Assembly: GCA_001830475.1 (NCBI GenBank) | Contig: MIAC01000257.1 | Span: 7,762 to 13,252 of the forward strand | Source: Rhodospirillales bacterium RIFCSPLOWO2_12_FULL_67_15 | GTDB taxonomy: Bacteria; Pseudomonadota; Alphaproteobacteria; Rhodospirillales; 2-12-FULL-67-15 | DNA: 5,491 nucleotides | Direction: 5' to 3' | Part shown: piece after piece, positions 1 through 5,491 of the stretch | How positions within the stretch are numbered: position 1 is the first letter of the stretch | Layout of the letters: each line of letters begins with the position of its first letter | Notes under the pieces: generated by a model | Told to the model about the DNA's origin: nothing | Seen by the model: only the letters and a program-made list of their open reading frames with translations | The model's database searches: none | Position numbers and translations under genes: made by a program

Positions 1-782
1 GCGAGCTCCTCGCGCAGGATGTCCTGGATGCGAACATCGAGCGAGAGCGCGATCGGCCCGTCGCCGTCGGCAAGACGGGTGTCGAACGTCCGCTCCACCC
101 CGGCGATGCCGCGCCCGTCCACGTCGGTCAAGCCGAGCACATGCGCCGCCGCGCGTCCCTGCGGGTAAACGCGGCGCTCGGCGTACTGGAACTCGAGGCC
201 GGGAATGCCGAGACGGTTGACTTCGTACTTCTGGCGCGGGGTCAGGTTGCGCTTGACCCAGACGAAGCGCGTGCGGGAGGCGAGCTTCGCCTCGATCGGT
301 TCCGGTTCGAGATCGGGAAACACAGCAACGAGCTTGGCGGCGGCCTCGGCCGCGTCCAGGACCTCGCGCGGGTTGGCGTAGAGCGAGACGACCGGCAGGC
401 TGGTGGCGAGCAGCACACCGTTGCGATCGACGATATCGGCGCGCGCCGTGGCCGCGTGAGGGGGCGTCGAACGGGCGATGCGCGGCTCGGCCCCCTTGAG
501 CACGGCGACGTCGACCAGGCGCGCGGCGACGGCGACGAAGGCGAAGGCGATCACCGCGCCTGCCACCAATAGGCGGTTGCGGCCGGTCTCGAGGGCCTGC
601 TTGCCCGCGCCCTCGAAAGCGAATGTCCCGCCGGTGGCCGCGGCGAGGATGCCCGGCGGCGCAGGCCGCCCAAACAAATGACCGGGCGCGACGAATGCCG
701 CCGGGTCTTTCGGATTGGGCGCATTCGCGCCCGGCGCGGGCGTTCCGGTTCTCCCGCCCCGAAACCACATGCGGCGGATCAC
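1..782 (-). CDS. ftsI: Peptidoglycan transpeptidase FtsI (PBP3), N-terminal part
   Basis: FtsI is the septum-specific class B penicillin-binding protein that crosslinks peptidoglycan in the divisome with FtsW and FtsQLB. The 260 visible residues show a proline/glycine-rich cytoplasmic N-terminus, one membrane anchor (about residues 70-92), and the pedestal motifs of class B PBPs: RADIVDRNGVLLAT (114-127), YPQGRAAAHVLG (206-217), GIAGVERTFD (225-234) and LSLDVRIQ (246-253). The catalytic SxxK/SxN/KTG transpeptidase domain lies beyond the left edge, so the gene is partial here and not shown to be broken. I choose the GTG at 780-782: AGGAGG (790-795) lies 7 bases upstream and GTGA overlaps the ftsL stop. 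The alternative in-frame ATG at 768-770 is 19 bases from that site. The family assignment is firm; the start is inferred. Confidence 0.93.
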   Translation of the reverse strand, partial: MIRRMWFRGGRTGTPAPGANAPNPKDPAAFVAPGHLFGRPAPPGILAAATGGTFAFEGAGKQALETGRNRLLVAGAVIAFAFVAVAARLVDVAVLKGAEPRIARSTPPHAATARADIVDRNGVLLATSLPVVSLYANPREVLDAAEAAAKLVAVFPDLEPEPIEAKLASRTRFVWVKRNLTPRQKYEVNRLGIPGLEFQYAERRVYPQGRAAAHVLGLTDVDGRGIAGVERTFDTRLADGDGPIALSLDVRIQDILREEL

Positions 783-1099
783 GGCTTTTCCTCCTCGGGC
801 GCGAGGCGCGCGGGCAGCGCGAGCAGCGCCCCGAACTGGCCGCCGGAGGCGGGCGCCATGCCGAGGTGGCGCGAGGCGAGGTCGCGCAGACGCGCGGGCT
901 CGTTGAGATAGCTCCATTCCGCCCGGAGCACGTGGATCGCCTGCTGGTCGCGGGCGATGCCGCGATTAATTTCGGTCAGGCGCCCTTCGAGCTCGATCAC
1001 GCGGTGCTTGACGACATAGAGACCGAGGCTGAGTACGCCGGCGAGCGCGACGAACAGAACGGTCGCGGTGCGTCGCAGGGCGATCCCGTGCCGCCTCAT
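779..1099 (-). CDS. ftsL: Cell division protein FtsL
   Basis: FtsL is a small bitopic divisome protein that forms a complex with FtsB and FtsQ and helps activate FtsWI. This one has 106 residues, a normal size. A short basic N-terminus (MRRHGIALRR) precedes a hydrophobic segment at about residues 11-30. Next comes a heptad-like region at about 32-62 that fits the periplasmic coiled coil, and then the NEPARLRDLASRHLGM stretch (66-81), which resembles the conserved NPxRLExLARxxLGM-type block of alphaproteobacterial FtsL. The ATG at 1097-1099 overlaps the rsmH stop (ATGA) and has CGGAGG (1105-1110) 5 bases upstream. Sequence conservation in this family is weak, so the call rests on topology, that block and the position between rsmH and ftsI. 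Confidence 0.92.
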   Translation of the reverse strand: MRRHGIALRRTATVLFVALAGVLSLGLYVVKHRVIELEGRLTEINRGIARDQQAIHVLRAEWSYLNEPARLRDLASRHLGMAPASGGQFGALLALPARLAPEEEKP

Positions 1100-2100
1100 G
1101 CCGCCCTCCGTTCCGCGTCGCTCCACGGCGGCGCATCCGTGCGTTCGGCCGCGCGCAGCCGGCCCGAGCGCGCGCGCGGGTTGGTCGCGATCTCGGCCTC
1201 CGACGGGCGCCGGATTCCGGCGATGAGCCGGAAGGTGGGCGTGCGAGCCGGCGCCTGGGGAATCGGCCGATGGCGCGACGGCGAAGGTGAGCGCCCGGAG
1301 CGTTCGGCGAGAAAGGTCTTCACGGCGCGGTCTTCGAGGGAATGGAAGGAAACGACGGCGAGCCGCCCGCCCGCCTTGAGCAGGATTTCGGCGGCGGCGA
1401 GGCCGCGCTCGATCTCGCCCAGCTCGTCGTTGACGTAAATGCGCAGCGCCTGGAACGTGCGGGTCGCGGGGTCGATGCCGTCGCGGGCGCGCGGCACGAC
1501 CCGGCGCACGATTTCGGCCAATTCGCCGGTGCGTTCGAGCGGGGCGCGGGCACGCGCCGCGACGATGGCTCGGGCGATGCGGGCCGCGAGCTTTTCCTCG
1601 CCGAAGCGGCGGATGACGCGTGCGAGCTCCGCCTCGGGCAGGCGATTGACGGCATCGGCGGCGCGGGCTTGGGTGGAATCGGTGGCATCCATCCGCATAT
1701 CGAGCGGACCGTCGGCACGGAACGAGAATCCCCGCTCCGGATCGTCGAGGTGCATCGAGGAGACGCCGAGGTCGAAGGCGATGCCGTCGACTCCGCGCAC
1801 TCCCGCGCCGATCAAGAGTCCGACCATGTCGCCGAAGCGCCCGGCGACGAGCGTGAGACGGCCTGCGAAGCGGCGGGCGAGCGGCGCGGCCGCGACCAAG
1901 GCCTCCGGATCGCGATCGATGCCGAAGACCGCGGTACGCGGCGCGGCTTCGAGGAGCGCGGTGGCGTAACCGCCCGCGCCGAAGGTCGCATCGACGTAGA
2001 TCGCGCCGGCCTTGGGCGCGAGTGCGGCAAGCACTTCCGCGAGCATCACCGGGACATGGCGGGGCGTGGAGGAGCGCGGTGCGGTCATTGGCGAATCCAT
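1096..2100 (-). CDS. rsmH: 16S rRNA (cytosine(1402)-N(4))-methyltransferase RsmH (MraW)
   Basis: RsmH is the SAM-dependent enzyme that N4-methylates C1402 in the decoding centre of 16S rRNA. The 334-residue length is normal. Visible family motifs in order are HVPVMLAEVL (15-24), the SAM loop DATFGAGGY (37-45), GIDRD (60-64), DLGVSS (110-115), GFSFRADGPLDMRMD (124-138), RTFQALRIYVNDEL (214-227), SFHSLEDR (251-258) and a C-terminal NPRARSGRLRAAER (307-320). All are intact. The start is ambiguous between ATG at 2098-2100, with GAGG two bases upstream, and ATG at 2086-2088 four codons later; neither has an ideal ribosome site. It is the first gene of the visible dcw run and is coupled to ftsL by an ATGA overlap. 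The mraZ gene usually found just upstream is absent. Confidence 0.96.
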   Translation of the reverse strand: MDSPMTAPRSSTPRHVPVMLAEVLAALAPKAGAIYVDATFGAGGYATALLEAAPRTAVFGIDRDPEALVAAAPLARRFAGRLTLVAGRFGDMVGLLIGAGVRGVDGIAFDLGVSSMHLDDPERGFSFRADGPLDMRMDATDSTQARAADAVNRLPEAELARVIRRFGEEKLAARIARAIVAARARAPLERTGELAEIVRRVVPRARDGIDPATRTFQALRIYVNDELGEIERGLAAAEILLKAGGRLAVVSFHSLEDRAVKTFLAERSGRSPSPSRHRPIPQAPARTPTFRLIAGIRRPSEAEIATNPRARSGRLRAAERTDAPPWSDAERRAA

Positions 2101-2130
2101 GGCCTCGGCGCGAATCCGCGCGTCCCGCGC

Positions 2131-2153
2131 GGAATCCCCTTTCGGCGGATTCC
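2131..2153 (-). promoter_or_regulatory. Inverted repeat in the rsmH leader
   Basis: GGAATCC (2131-2137) and GGATTCC (2147-2153) are perfect inverted repeats around a 9-base loop. If the rsmH transcript starts near 2227, this would be a 7-bp hairpin in its leader, with its 3' edge about 30 bases before the start codon. On the minus strand the T-rich run lies 5' of the hairpin, so it is not a terminator in the rsmH direction. A regulatory role is unproven. Confidence 0.3.
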
Positions 2154-2233
2154 ATTAAAAATCATGGGACTAGCGGGCGTACAGCGGCGTTAACGAACCC
2201 TGCCCCCACTATGGAAGATCTTGGGTAAACAAA

Positions 2234-2262
2234 GTGTTAGGCGCTATTTACAAATTTGCCAA
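2234..2262 (-). promoter_or_regulatory. Possible promoter for rsmH-ftsL-ftsI
   Basis: Read on the minus strand, TTGGCA (2257-2262, 5 of 6 to the -35 consensus) is followed after 17 bases by TAACAC (2234-2239, 3 of 6 to the -10 consensus). It would start transcription near 2227 and leave a leader of roughly 125 bases before rsmH. The -10 is poor, so this is only the best candidate in the divergent spacer. A start upstream of the inserted genes cannot be excluded. Confidence 0.33.
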
Positions 2263-2288
2263 GGGCGGCGGCATGGGGACATGCGGGA

Positions 2289-2332
2289 ACTCGCCCGGTC
2301 TTATGACGCGCCGTTCGGCCATCCGGGCAAGT
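2289..2332. repeat. Inverted repeat in the divergent spacer
   Basis: ACTCGCCCGG (2289-2298) and CCGGGCAAGT (2323-2332) pair with a single mismatch, giving a 10-position dyad around a 24-base centre. It lies between the two divergent promoters and outside both predicted transcripts. It could be a protein-binding dyad or the remains of an older terminator; nothing distinguishes these. Confidence 0.3.
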
Positions 2333-2354
2333 GCCTTGATATAGGAATATGTTC

Positions 2355-2384
2355 TTGACACGGATTTTATGTTCGTGATATGTT
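2355..2384 (+). promoter_or_regulatory. Sigma-70-type promoter of the inserted two-gene unit
   Basis: A perfect TTGACA (2355-2360) is followed after 18 bases by TATGTT (2379-2384, 4 of 6), which is preceded by TGA and so forms an extended -10 (TGn). Transcription would start near 2391, about 43 bases before the ATG at 2434. This is the strongest promoter-like sequence in the window, and its -10 lies inside the LexA-type box. Confidence 0.62.
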
Positions 2385-2385
2385 C
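2371..2385 (+). promoter_or_regulatory. LexA (SOS) box of alphaproteobacterial type
   Basis: GTTCGTGATATGTTC is an exact match to GTTC-N7-GTTC, the direct-repeat operator known for LexA in alphaproteobacteria such as Caulobacter and Rhodobacter. It covers the extended -10 of the promoter at 2355-2384, the expected place for a repressor that blocks RNA polymerase. A further GTTC half-site (2351-2354) lies just before the -35. The match and its position are seen directly; LexA control is inferred. Eight fixed bases can occur by chance, but exact placement on a promoter makes that less likely. Confidence 0.65.
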
Positions 2386-2387
2386 CA

Positions 2388-2412
2388 TTCCCGGCTGGAA
2401 ATTCCAGGGGAA
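2388..2412 (+). promoter_or_regulatory. Hairpin at the 5' end of the inserted-operon transcript
   Basis: TTCCC (2388-2392) pairs with GGGAA (2408-2412), and CTGGA (2395-2399) pairs with TCCAG (2403-2407) around an AAT loop, with a GG bulge between the two stems. The inner part is also a perfect 13-base DNA dyad. It lies at the predicted transcription start and ends 6 bases before the ribosome-binding sequence, so it could affect mRNA stability, affect translation or bind a protein. No function is demonstrated. Confidence 0.35.
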
Positions 2413-2433
2413 GCCTGAGGGAGGACCCGCGCC

Positions 2434-2907
2434 ATGACCTTTCGAGGAACGATGAAATGGGCATTACGGACGGCCGCGGCCGGGCTCCTCGCGCCTGGCC
2501 TGTTCTTTGTCTGGTGGCGGTTTTTCCATAGCCCCTACGAGACCATTCTCATTCTTGAGAACCACAGCGGCCGGACGGTGCATGCGATCAAGGTCAGCCA
2601 CAACGACCGGATCGTGTACCGCGTGGCATACAGCCGCGACGGCTTCGGCGTCGCGATCATGGGGCTCGATCCGCTGAAAGGACTCGATCCCAGGAACACG
2701 CTCGGCCATCCGAACCACGTGGATGCCTGGTTCACGATTTCGTTCAGGCGCGAGGCGGGCGCGGACGAGGAGACCCACACCTTCGACGTGCAACAGGGCG
2801 AATACGCGGAAAAATGCCTGCTCGTAATCACCATCACGCCTCATTCGGCCGAAAGGCGTGGATTTGGCGATACTCGGGGGTGTTATTGGATGAGCAAGTC
2901 CGGATAA
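2434..2907 (+). CDS. Small single-pass membrane protein of unknown function
   Basis: I do not recognise this 157-residue protein. A basic N-terminus leads into a hydrophobic segment (about residues 13-29, ending FFVWWRF) that should act as an uncleaved signal anchor and leave about 125 residues in the periplasm. That domain looks beta-strand-rich, with alternating patterns such as ETILILEN (36-43), RIVYRVAY (59-66), WFTISF (99-104) and CLLVITIT (128-135). Its only cysteines are C128 and C150, which could form a disulfide. The ATG at 2434 has GGGAGGA (2419-2425) 8 bases upstream; an internal ATG at 2452 with GAGGAACG upstream is the alternative. The next gene begins 46 bases on, so the two are probably one operon under the LexA-type box. 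Base composition is visibly less GC-rich than rsmH. Immunity, envelope-stress or division-inhibitor roles are possible but unsupported. Confidence 0.75.
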   Translation: MTFRGTMKWALRTAAAGLLAPGLFFVWWRFFHSPYETILILENHSGRTVHAIKVSHNDRIVYRVAYSRDGFGVAIMGLDPLKGLDPRNTLGHPNHVDAWFTISFRREAGADEETHTFDVQQGEYAEKCLLVITITPHSAERRGFGDTRGCYWMSKSG

Positions 2908-2953
2908 CCCGCCGCGCCAGGAAATGGAATATTAAACGAAGGAGAGATCGGCG

Positions 2954-3763
2954 ATGAGCAACCTCTACGGCAAATTAGGCATCAATCCTGCCTTCATCGA
3001 AGCGGGAAAATCCAAACTTCCCGGCCTCACCAACGGCCCCGGGGACGCCTATCGCCACGTCATTGGCGCGGCCGAATTGACCCGGCGCCACGGGGAGGCG
3101 ACCGCGCGCGTGATTCTCGAGGGCAACGAATTGTCGGGCGATTTCCTCAAGGGCCAGAAGCCGGAAGAAAAGGCGATGGACCGTCACAACAACGAGATCG
3201 GCATCGAAATCGGCCGCGCGGCGCCAACCTACGACGATGTCGTCCAAAGGGCGCGGGAGAAGATCGATTCCGCCGTTGAAGGCAACGAAGGCCCGGATGT
3301 TCCAACTTGGCTTCCAAAAGAAAAATGGGGAACTGCGGGGGGCACCAATTGGCCGCCGGATTGGGAGCAGGTGGAACCAATACCGGAATCGGAGAAATAC
3401 GAATACGGCGACGAGGAGCATCGCTATCCCGGCTGGCGGGGCGATGAGGATTTCGAGGAGACGGGCGACCCCCTGGCCCGGCCGGTGGAAACCTGGAGCG
3501 AGGAGGACGTAAACGCCGTCATGAAATCGGACGCCTACTGGCGCCATTGGGATCCCGATTACGAAGCGATGCACAAGTTCGTCGATCGCTGGCACGAGCG
3601 TTACTACGGCAACGGCCCGGTCGTGCGCGACGCCCAGGGCCGGATCAACCCGATCCGGCCGATCCCCGCCGGGCGCGGCGGCGGCCCGGTCCAGGTGCGC
3701 GCCCATGATCGCGCCGGCGGCAAGGTCGCGGTGCGATCCCACGAACGTTCCCGGCCGGGCTGA
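2954..3763 (+). CDS. Modular soluble protein with DAxRH...MDxHNNxxG block, unknown function
   Basis: The 269-residue product has no signal peptide or membrane segment. Residues about 24-90 carry NGPGDAYRHVIGAAELTRRHG (motif D31-A-x-R34-H35), E59, and AMDRHNNEIGIEIG (D76, H78, N79, N80, G83). From memory this resembles the DUF6973-type domain found alone and in Rhs or polymorphic-toxin-like proteins; I am not certain. Residues 110-175 are acidic and tryptophan-rich. Residues 181-222 hold WSEEDVNAVMKSDAYWRHWDPDYE followed by a WHERYYGNGP stretch, similar to short repeats I recall from phage-related proteins. The basic tail (247-269) has two similar pieces, VRAHDR and VRSHER. AGGAGA (2940-2945) lies 8 bases before the ATG. 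The gene probably shares a transcript with the membrane protein upstream and converges on rnpB. An effector or phage-derived origin is a hypothesis only. Confidence 0.78.
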   Translation: MSNLYGKLGINPAFIEAGKSKLPGLTNGPGDAYRHVIGAAELTRRHGEATARVILEGNELSGDFLKGQKPEEKAMDRHNNEIGIEIGRAAPTYDDVVQRAREKIDSAVEGNEGPDVPTWLPKEKWGTAGGTNWPPDWEQVEPIPESEKYEYGDEEHRYPGWRGDEDFEETGDPLARPVETWSEEDVNAVMKSDAYWRHWDPDYEAMHKFVDRWHERYYGNGPVVRDAQGRINPIRPIPAGRGGGPVQVRAHDRAGGKVAVRSHERSRPG

Positions 3764-3794
3764 GGGACGAGCGACGACCCGACTTGTTCCCGCC

Positions 3795-3810
3795 GGAGAT
3801 GAAAACAATA

Positions 3811-3824
<14 letters not shown>
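3795..3824 (-). terminator. Possible rnpB terminator (P1 3' strand plus T-rich tract)
   Basis: Directly after the 3' strand of P1 the minus strand reads TTATTGTTTTCATC. The strong P1 helix followed by this T-rich run could stop transcription, but the pairing partner is almost 400 bases away and the run is interrupted. No other hairpin-plus-T-run was found in the 3764-3811 gap, which also has to end the converging plus-strand transcript. Confidence 0.25.
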
Positions 3825-4206
<382 letters not shown>

Positions 4207-4212
4207 AAAGGA

Positions 4213-4241
4213 AAGGTAGGCCGCTAACAGGCGAGGCGCAA
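4213..4241 (-). promoter_or_regulatory. Candidate rnpB promoter inside the amidase 3' end
   Basis: On the minus strand TTGCGC (4236-4241) is followed after exactly 17 bases by TACCTT (4213-4218). A start 7 bases beyond the -10 falls at the G of position 4205, which is the first base of the P1 helix. Each hexamer alone is a moderate match; the agreement between the predicted start and the RNA 5' end raises confidence. The -35 overlaps the last amidase codons and the -10 lies just after the stop. Confidence 0.45.
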
Positions 4242-4913
4242 CAGCGCCTTGATTCGGCCGGCGGTTTCGGCGTCGGCGACGCCGTCGCGGCGCGAGGGGT
4301 GGAAGTGGCGCTGAAACGCCAGGATCGCGGCCTTGGGCTCGGCCGTATCGTAGCCGTACGCGCCGAGCATCGCGACGACCTCGGCTTCGCTCGCCGCAAC
4401 GGGCGCGACCTTGTCCGGCCAGAGCCCGATGCCGCGTTGCGCGAGCCGAGGCCAGTCGAACAGTTCGCCCGGATCCTGCTTGCGCGCCGGCGCGACATCG
4501 GAATGGCCGACGACGTTGCGCGGAGGGATCGCATGTCGGGCGAGGAGGCCTTGGCCGAGTTCGAGCAACGCCTGCATCTGCGCCTCAGGGTACGGGCGGT
4601 AGCCGAATTCGTGGCCGGGGTTCACCAGCTCGATCCCGAGCGAGCGCGCGTTCACGTCGTGCGATCCGCGCCAGAACGAGACGCCGGCGTGCCAGGCGCG
4701 GCGGTCCTCCGCGACCAGCGCGTAGGTCGTGCCGTCTTCGTCGATCAGGTAGTGGGCGCTGACCTTGGCCTCGGAATCGCAAAGACGGTCGAGGGCGTCG
4801 GCGCAGGTCCTGAGGCCGGTGTAATGCAGGACCAGCATGTCCACCGCAACGTGCGCGGGCCGTAGGTCGTGGTTGGGAGACGGACGGGAAACGGCCGAGG
4901 AAACGCGCGTCAC
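4224..4913 (-). CDS. N-acetylmuramoyl-L-alanine amidase (Amidase_2/AmpD type)
   Basis: This zinc amidase cleaves the bond between N-acetylmuramic acid and L-alanine in muropeptides. The 229 residues contain the Amidase_2 fold at about 20-160: zinc ligands H30 (VLHYTG), H137 (VVGHSDVAPARKQDPG) and D147, with E95 (SLGIELVN) and K145 in the expected catalytic positions. Residues about 174-227, including AAILAFQRHF and DGVADAETAGRIKALL, look like a PGBD-type peptidoglycan-binding domain. No signal peptide or lipobox is visible, so a cytoplasmic AmpD-like recycling role is likelier than the periplasmic AmiD role. However, the extra C-terminal domain is more AmiD-like, so I give no symbol. The GTG at 4911-4913 overlaps the stop of the DUF3750 gene (GTGA), has AAGG a few bases upstream, and begins just before the conserved domain. 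Confidence 0.92.
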   Translation of the reverse strand: MTRVSSAVSRPSPNHDLRPAHVAVDMLVLHYTGLRTCADALDRLCDSEAKVSAHYLIDEDGTTYALVAEDRRAWHAGVSFWRGSHDVNARSLGIELVNPGHEFGYRPYPEAQMQALLELGQGLLARHAIPPRNVVGHSDVAPARKQDPGELFDWPRLAQRGIGLWPDKVAPVAASEAEVVAMLGAYGYDTAEPKAAILAFQRHFHPSRRDGVADAETAGRIKALLRLAC

Positions 4914-5491
4914 GAACCTTCGCCCGCACTCGCAATCAAGCGCTGCGGCCCGTTGACCGGCGGGGCCGGCGCCACACGCCCGACGATGGGGAGCTTGAGC
5001 GCGAAATCGAGCGGATCGACGCCGAAGACGAGGCCGAGGAAGTTGACCTCGATTCCCTCCTCCACCCCCGCCAGCACGCCGAGCGCACCGAACAGCGAGA
5101 CCTGCCAGCCGGTGCCCGAAGGCGCGCGGGCGACCACGTCGCCGTTGGTGAGATAGTCCTTGCCGATGGCGGTCGGCGGCAAATCGAGGCGAAGCTCCGG
5201 CACCTCGCGCGCGACGTGGGCGACGAAGGTGTTGCTGTTGGGCCCCGGCCATAGGCTGTAATCGCCGTTGTGGGGATAGCTCCGCGCCGCCCGGTCGATC
5301 TTGGCGATGACGTCGTCCACGCCCGGCCCACGCAAATCCACGAGCAGTTCCGGCGTCGCGCCGAACCAGCGCTGGTCGGCGGGCCGCTTGTCGATTATCA
5401 GTCCCTCGCCGCCGCGCACCACCCGCCAGCCGATCATCTGGTAGACGGTGAAGGCGTCCGCGTCCGTCGGCTTGACCGCGATCCAGGTGTG
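4910..5491 (-). CDS. DUF3750 family protein, N-terminus beyond the window
   Basis: The 193 visible residues match my memory of the DUF3750 family, a protein of unknown function often next to an amidase in alphaproteobacteria. Recognisable stretches are HTWIAVKP (right at the edge), YQMIGWRVVRGG, RWFGATPELLVDLRG, ARSYPHNGDYSLWPGPNSNTFVAHVAR in two overlapping blocks, LRLDLPPTAIGKDYL, and a C-terminal part rich in glycine and hydrophobic residues (GWQVSLFGALGVLAGVEEG). The YxxWPGPNSNTFVAH block, with conserved Asn and His, could be an active or binding site, but no activity is known to me. The reading frame is open to the right edge, so the start and any signal or anchor lie outside. The 4-base overlap with the amidase suggests translational coupling. 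Confidence 0.85.
   Translation of the reverse strand, partial: HTWIAVKPTDADAFTVYQMIGWRVVRGGEGLIIDKRPADQRWFGATPELLVDLRGPGVDDVIAKIDRAARSYPHNGDYSLWPGPNSNTFVAHVAREVPELRLDLPPTAIGKDYLTNGDVVARAPSGTGWQVSLFGALGVLAGVEEGIEVNFLGLVFGVDPLDFALKLPIVGRVAPAPPVNGPQRLIASAGEGS

Noticed and set aside
779..2155. A 458-codon minus-strand open frame spanning rsmH and ftsL
   Set aside because: Only its last 106 codons are real (ftsL). The upstream part is an out-of-frame shadow of rsmH with arginine-rich low-complexity translation.
1342..2193. Long plus-strand frame antisense to rsmH
   Set aside because: RsmH motifs are intact in the minus frame; this is a typical GC-rich shadow without a convincing ribosome site.
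2201..2215. MraZ-type binding repeats (GTGGGGGCAGGG on the minus strand)
   Set aside because: MraZ boxes are several TGGG-type repeats at about 10-base spacing; here there is one GTGGG and an AGGG 7 bases on.
2216..2223. AAGATCTT palindrome
   Set aside because: An isolated 8-base palindrome with no partner and no clear relation to either promoter.
2101..3810. Insertion sequence or integrative element carrying the gene pair
   Set aside because: No transposase, integrase, terminal inverted repeats or flanking direct repeats were found at the edges of the inserted region.

Overview
The window is GC-rich chromosomal DNA, most likely from an alphaproteobacterium. The evidence is a type A RNase P RNA beside a cell-wall amidase, the head of a division and cell wall (dcw) cluster (rsmH-ftsL-ftsI), the DUF3750-amidase pair, and a LexA-type operator of the alphaproteobacterial form (GTTC-N7-GTTC). 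I cannot fix the genus.

Layout. On the minus strand, read from right to left, come a DUF3750 protein (cut by the right edge), an N-acetylmuramoyl-L-alanine amidase that overlaps it by 4 bases, and rnpB, which follows the amidase stop by under 20 bases and has a plausible promoter inside the amidase 3' end. After a gap of about 1.7 kb the minus strand resumes with rsmH, ftsL and ftsI (cut by the left edge), joined by ATGA and GTGA overlaps. The gap holds two plus-strand genes (2434-2907 and 2954-3763), divergent from rsmH and convergent with rnpB. They look AT-richer than the flanks. From memory, mraZ commonly sits between rnpB and rsmH in alphaproteobacteria, but no mraZ is visible here.

How it works together. 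FtsL and FtsI are septal peptidoglycan synthesis proteins, RsmH methylates 16S rRNA, and the amidase cleaves cell-wall peptides, so the flanks are ordinary growth genes. The inserted pair is the unusual part. It encodes a small single-pass membrane protein with a probably periplasmic beta-rich domain, then a soluble modular protein with a DAxRH...MDxHNNxxG motif block, an acidic tryptophan-rich middle and a basic tail. A good promoter (TTGACA, 18-base spacer, extended TATGTT) precedes them, and a perfect GTTC-N7-GTTC element covers its -10. The pair is therefore a candidate DNA-damage-inducible operon placed where the dcw regulator is normally found. Its biochemical function is not recognisable from sequence alone.

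The longest non-coding stretch, 2101-2433, holds the divergent promoters, the LexA-type box and three inverted repeats. I saw no tRNA, CRISPR array, transposase or insertion-sequence end.
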